Of a stretch of DNA of 9,032 bases, positions 6,817 to 9,032 are shown piece by piece. The notes beneath the pieces were generated by a model. It worked only from the letters and a program-made list of their open reading frames with translations, made no database searches and was not told where the DNA came from. How positions within the stretch are numbered: position 1 is the first letter of the stretch; every line of letters starts with the position of its first letter. Origin of the DNA: CAYVKY01 sp964452115 (GTDB lineage Bacteria; Bacteroidota; Ignavibacteria; Tepidaquicellales; Tepidaquicellaceae); the NCBI GenBank assembly GCA_964452115.1, contig CAYVKY010000097.1, positions 1 to 9,032 on the forward strand, read 5' to 3'. The translations under genes and the position numbers were made by a program.

Positions 6817-6863
6817 ATGTGCAGGATTTTTTCAGTGGTGGCAATTTTATAAATCCTGCACAT
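6817..6863 (-). repeat. Stem-loop directly after the T9SS gene stop
   Basis: ATGTGCAGGATTT (6817-6829) pairs perfectly over 13 bp with 6851-6863 around a 21-nt loop, starting 8 nt past the stop codon of the upstream minus-strand gene. It precedes the true terminator at 6773-6805. It lacks its own T-tract and may be a 3'-UTR structure that protects the mRNA. Confidence 0.6.
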
Positions 6864-6871
6864 TTTAAAAT

Positions 6872-8836
6872 TTATTTAATCAGTGTCATCTTTTTGGTCT
6901 GTGTGAAATTGTCTCCTCTTAAAACATAGAAATAAATTCCGCTTGTCAGATTAGAAGCATTGAATTCAACGGTATAAAATCCTGCGGTTTTATAATCATT
7001 TACAATAGTCGCAGTTTCCTTGCCGAGCACATCATAGATTTTCAATGAAACCCTCTGGTCTTTCGGAATGGAAAAATTTATTTTGGTTGACGGATTGAAC
7101 GGATTCGGATAGTTCTGAGAAAGTTCGTAATTAGCGGGTATGCCCACTATCACGTCGTTTTCAAGTGTAAAATATTCATAATTGCCGTTGTAATCTATCT
7201 GCTTGATTTTGTACGAATACTTTCCTGTTGTAAGGTTTTTGTCGCCGAAGGAATAATTGGTCGGGGTATTAACTGTTCCGCTTCCTTTCACAAAACCGAC
7301 TTTTACGAAGTCATCCGAAGTCGAAAGTTTTCTGTAAATTTCAAAACCCGAATTGTTGATTTCGGATGCCGTCTGCCAGTTCAGCTGAACATCATTTTTG
7401 TTTACGCCTGAAGTAAATGAATTCAGATGTACAGGCATCACTCCGTCTTCACCGGCGGTAATATGAATTGTATTGGATTTATTCATAGCAATAGTTTTAT
7501 TAATTGCCATGAATGTATGCGATGTAGTGTTTGCGTTTGTAAGCGGAGACCACATTCCGCCTGTGTACATACCTCCGACCAGCAGGCTCTCTGTGCCTAC
7601 AACATCCGCAGTATTGTACTGGAAAGTCATTGTTACTACCGGTGCAGTGGTAAATTCACCGACTGTAATTAGCCAGTATCTTTTAATAAAATTAGTCAGG
7701 CTTGTGTTGTTAGGGTCTTTTGCGCCGTTTGTAAAAAAAGTAAAATATCCCGCTGTAGTACCGGAAGTAAAGGCATTGATTTTAACGGGGCAGTACTTTC
7801 CTTTCGCATCCGACATAGGAATATCAATTGGCGAATATACATCATAAAGAAAATTTTTCTTAATAAAACCTGTTCCGTTCATGGTTACATTATTATTTTC
7901 ACTGAAAGTTCCTGTGAATGTACAAACCTGACCGAGTTCCAGATTGTTATTGCCGAGATAAAATTTTCCTCCGGTAAATTTAATATTTGTTGCTACAACT
8001 AACGGGTTATCTAAAACAACACCGTTTGTATTTGATATTTCAAGGTAATCACAACTTGTAATGCCAGGCGAATTGAAACCTGTCGGCTGATTTGCAGTTG
8101 AGCCGGAAAAATTATAACCCAATGAAGCGCTGAATGTTCTTGAACCGCTGTTATTAAAATTTCCTATTATTCCTGAAGGATGCGATGTCTTTAAAACAGT
8201 ATGGTTTCCATAACCAAGAAAGGTGCCTGATCCCTGAATTATATGTGTTCCCAAATCAACTTCAAGATTTGTTCCGGTAATTGTAATGCTGTTTTCTACG
8301 GTAATGTCACCCTGAAGTATTTTACTTCCTGTTCCTGAAATTTCGATATTATAATAAGTCATGGACGGTATAATCTGTGTCCCTGACGGTGATGAAAATG
8401 CGATCGTGCAATTAGTACCAATAGAATTTATTGTCGGAATCACAGGGTCAGAAAACATAACCTTGCTTGTGTATTGCCCGAGCATTCCGCTCGGGACTAA
8501 ATCAATTACACCGGTTATGGTATTTCCGTTAATTACATTAAGAGTAGTTGATGTTGACAATTGAGCATCTCCTACGATAATTTTTGAGCCGATGCCTGAC
8601 ACCGTCCACGGTGCTTTAGTTTCTGCAAATTCGCATCCGATTACATAATAATATTTATCGGTTAAGAATCCATGCCCTGCAAGGGATTCACCGTTTCCTC
8701 CGCGACCAGTAAACCAACAGGAATCATTGGACAAATTGTCTGTTGACAATGCCCGGTAATAATAATATTGCTGTGAATATGAATTTGAGATTACTGCCAC
8801 CAAAAATAGAAGTGTAAATAGTAGTTTTTGTTTCAT
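6872..8836 (-). CDS. Beta-rich surface/secreted protein with T9SS type A sorting domain
   Basis: 654 residues. A Sec signal peptide (~1-21, cleavage after 'NSYS') exposes a tyrosine-rich mature N-terminus ('QQYYYYRAL'). Residues ~60-460 are Asn/Thr/Gly-rich beta-strand repeats without recognisable catalytic residues, suggesting a beta-solenoid or adhesin-like body; segments ~161-200 and ~264-303 are similar to each other. A domain at ~467-560 ('MPVHLNSFTSGVNKNDVQLNWQ' region, 'SEINNSGFEIYR') is the fibronectin-III-like module that commonly precedes the sorting signal. The last ~85 residues are the T9SS type A domain ('QNYPNPFNP' 574-582, 'YDVLGKE' 601-607, 'LTSGIYFY', end 'KKMTLIK'). Export by the inner-membrane Sec pathway, then T9SS across the outer membrane, is inferred from these signals. 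The start is well supported by a strong ribosome binding site. Specific function is unknown; no T9SS machinery genes are in the window. Confidence 0.9.
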   Translation of the reverse strand: MKQKLLFTLLFLVAVISNSYSQQYYYYRALSTDNLSNDSCWFTGRGGNGESLAGHGFLTDKYYYVIGCEFAETKAPWTVSGIGSKIIVGDAQLSTSTTLNVINGNTITGVIDLVPSGMLGQYTSKVMFSDPVIPTINSIGTNCTIAFSSPSGTQIIPSMTYYNIEISGTGSKILQGDITVENSITITGTNLEVDLGTHIIQGSGTFLGYGNHTVLKTSHPSGIIGNFNNSGSRTFSASLGYNFSGSTANQPTGFNSPGITSCDYLEISNTNGVVLDNPLVVATNIKFTGGKFYLGNNNLELGQVCTFTGTFSENNNVTMNGTGFIKKNFLYDVYSPIDIPMSDAKGKYCPVKINAFTSGTTAGYFTFFTNGAKDPNNTSLTNFIKRYWLITVGEFTTAPVVTMTFQYNTADVVGTESLLVGGMYTGGMWSPLTNANTTSHTFMAINKTIAMNKSNTIHITAGEDGVMPVHLNSFTSGVNKNDVQLNWQTASEINNSGFEIYRKLSTSDDFVKVGFVKGSGTVNTPTNYSFGDKNLTTGKYSYKIKQIDYNGNYEYFTLENDVIVGIPANYELSQNYPNPFNPSTKINFSIPKDQRVSLKIYDVLGKETATIVNDYKTAGFYTVEFNASNLTSGIYFYVLRGDNFTQTKKMTLIK

Positions 8837-8844
8837 AGTTTTAT

Positions 8845-8855
8845 TCCTCCTCCTC
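8845..8855 (-). promoter_or_regulatory. Strong Shine-Dalgarno sequence of the T9SS protein gene
   Basis: GAGGAGGAGGA on the minus strand ends 8 nt before the ATG at 8836, offering overlapping matches to the anti-Shine-Dalgarno. It fixes the start codon. The E1, trxB and TPR genes in this window show no comparable site; only the globin has a short AGGA. Confidence 0.85.
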
Positions 8856-8872
8856 TTTGAAGAATAAATTGT

Positions 8873-8901
8873 ATAATATGTTTAACTAATTGAAAGAGCA
8901 A
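8873..8901 (-). promoter_or_regulatory. Candidate sigma70-like promoter of the T9SS protein gene
   Basis: On the minus strand TTGCTC (8896-8901) is followed after exactly 17 nt by TATTAT (8873-8878). Transcription would start near 8866, giving a ~30-nt leader that contains the strong ribosome binding site. The geometry is good, but the true promoter consensus of this lineage is unknown to me, and no Bacteroidetes-type TAnnTTTG element is obvious. Confidence 0.45.
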
Positions 8902-8914
8902 TTTGTGTGCCAGT

Positions 8915-8929
8915 GTTTCAAGTTGAAAC
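8915..8929. promoter_or_regulatory. Perfect 7-1-7 palindrome, possible operator
   Basis: GTTTCAA-G-TTGAAAC is a perfect 15-bp palindrome centred about 56 bp upstream of the predicted transcription start of the T9SS gene, a typical activator position. Its half-site TTGAAAC recurs in variant form (WTGANAC) at 8960-8977 and 8992-9006. I do not recognise the regulator. Confidence 0.5.
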
Positions 8930-8958
8930 TATGTCTGAGGTGAGTTTTTATTTCTTAA

Positions 8959-8978
8959 TTTGATACAACTGTCTCAAA
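8959..8978. promoter_or_regulatory. Imperfect 9-2-9 inverted repeat with related half-sites
   Basis: TTTGATACA-AC-TGTCTCAAA has 8 of 9 pairs complementary. It contains TTGATAC (8960-8966) and, on the other strand, TTGAGAC (8971-8977), so the half-sites face each other, the opposite arrangement to the flanking 7-1-7 palindromes. Confidence 0.35.
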
Positions 8979-8991
8979 AGTATTATAAAAT

Positions 8992-9006
8992 GTCTCATAA
9001 TGAAAC
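8992..9006. promoter_or_regulatory. Near-perfect 7-1-7 palindrome, possible second operator
   Basis: GTCTCAT-A-ATGAAAC has the same 7-1-7 geometry as 8915-8929, and its one mismatch falls at the position that varies between all half-sites. It overlaps a possible plus-strand start codon at 9000. The TGTCTCA heptamer also recurs exactly 21 bp away (8970 and 8991). Confidence 0.35.
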
Positions 9007-9032
9007 TACCTGATAAAGAAAAAGGCGGTAAT
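9000..9032 (+). CDS. Possible start of a divergent gene (3'-truncated, tentative)
   Basis: An ATG at 9000 opens 11 codons (MKLPDKEKGGN) that run to the window edge without a stop. The position, divergent from the T9SS gene and after ~160 bp of regulatory-looking DNA, is plausible for a gene start, but there is no Shine-Dalgarno sequence and eleven codons cannot establish coding. It is listed so that the neighbouring sequence can be checked. Confidence 0.2.
   Translation, partial: MKLPDKEKGGN

Noticed and set aside
6747..6929. Plus-strand 60-codon frame across the terminator region.
   Set aside because: It translates through two hairpins and into the 3' end of the T9SS gene, with a Lys/Phe-rich low-complexity product and no initiation signal.
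7427..8564. Plus-strand open frames opposite the T9SS surface protein.
   Set aside because: The opposite strand has a signal peptide, a strong ribosome binding site and a sorting domain; these frames show no family features.
8915..8929. GTTTCAA/TTGAAAC resembles the ends of some type I CRISPR repeats.
   Set aside because: There is no array: the copies are short, differ in sequence and spacing, and no spacer-length periodicity or cas gene is present.

Overview
The window looks like chromosomal DNA from a member of the Bacteroidota/Chlorobiota group (FCB bacteria), most likely an Ignavibacteria-type lineage. Two secreted proteins end in type IX secretion (T9SS) type A sorting domains with the 'QNYPNPFNP' signature common in that lineage. 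The DNA is AT-rich, most genes lack a clear Shine-Dalgarno sequence, and the large TPP enzyme is the fused alpha/beta E1 form seen in FCB bacteria. The lineage is inferred from protein motifs only; no marker gene is present.

Layout. 1-708 (+): 3' part of a T9SS cargo protein. A hairpin at 722-759 separates it from a convergent single-domain bacterial haemoglobin (777-1187, -). An AT-rich divergent spacer (1188-1389) with two 8-5-8 bp palindromes leads to a fused 2-oxoacid dehydrogenase E1 alpha/beta gene (1390-3840, +), which ends at a clear intrinsic terminator (3869-3901). A gene-free spacer (3902-4076) holds two perfect hairpins and a GC-rich patch. Next, on the minus strand, a periplasmic TPR-repeat protein (5044-6702) and thioredoxin reductase trxB (4077-5033) form a tight two-gene operon read TPR to trxB. 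Upstream of it, two strong stem-loops (6773-6863) close the transcript of a 654-residue T9SS-exported beta-rich surface protein (6872-8836, -). That gene has a strong ribosome binding site, a good sigma70-like promoter, and upstream of these a cluster of repeated WTGANAC half-sites (8915-9006).

Functionally this is mostly core metabolism (2-oxoacid oxidation, thiol redox, haem protein) flanked by two surface or secreted proteins. No mobile element, CRISPR array, phage gene, tRNA or rRNA is visible, and I see no clearly new multi-gene system. The two points most worth following are the Asp/Asn exchange at the TPP-metal motif of the fused E1 enzyme and the unexplained operator-like half-site cluster at the right end.
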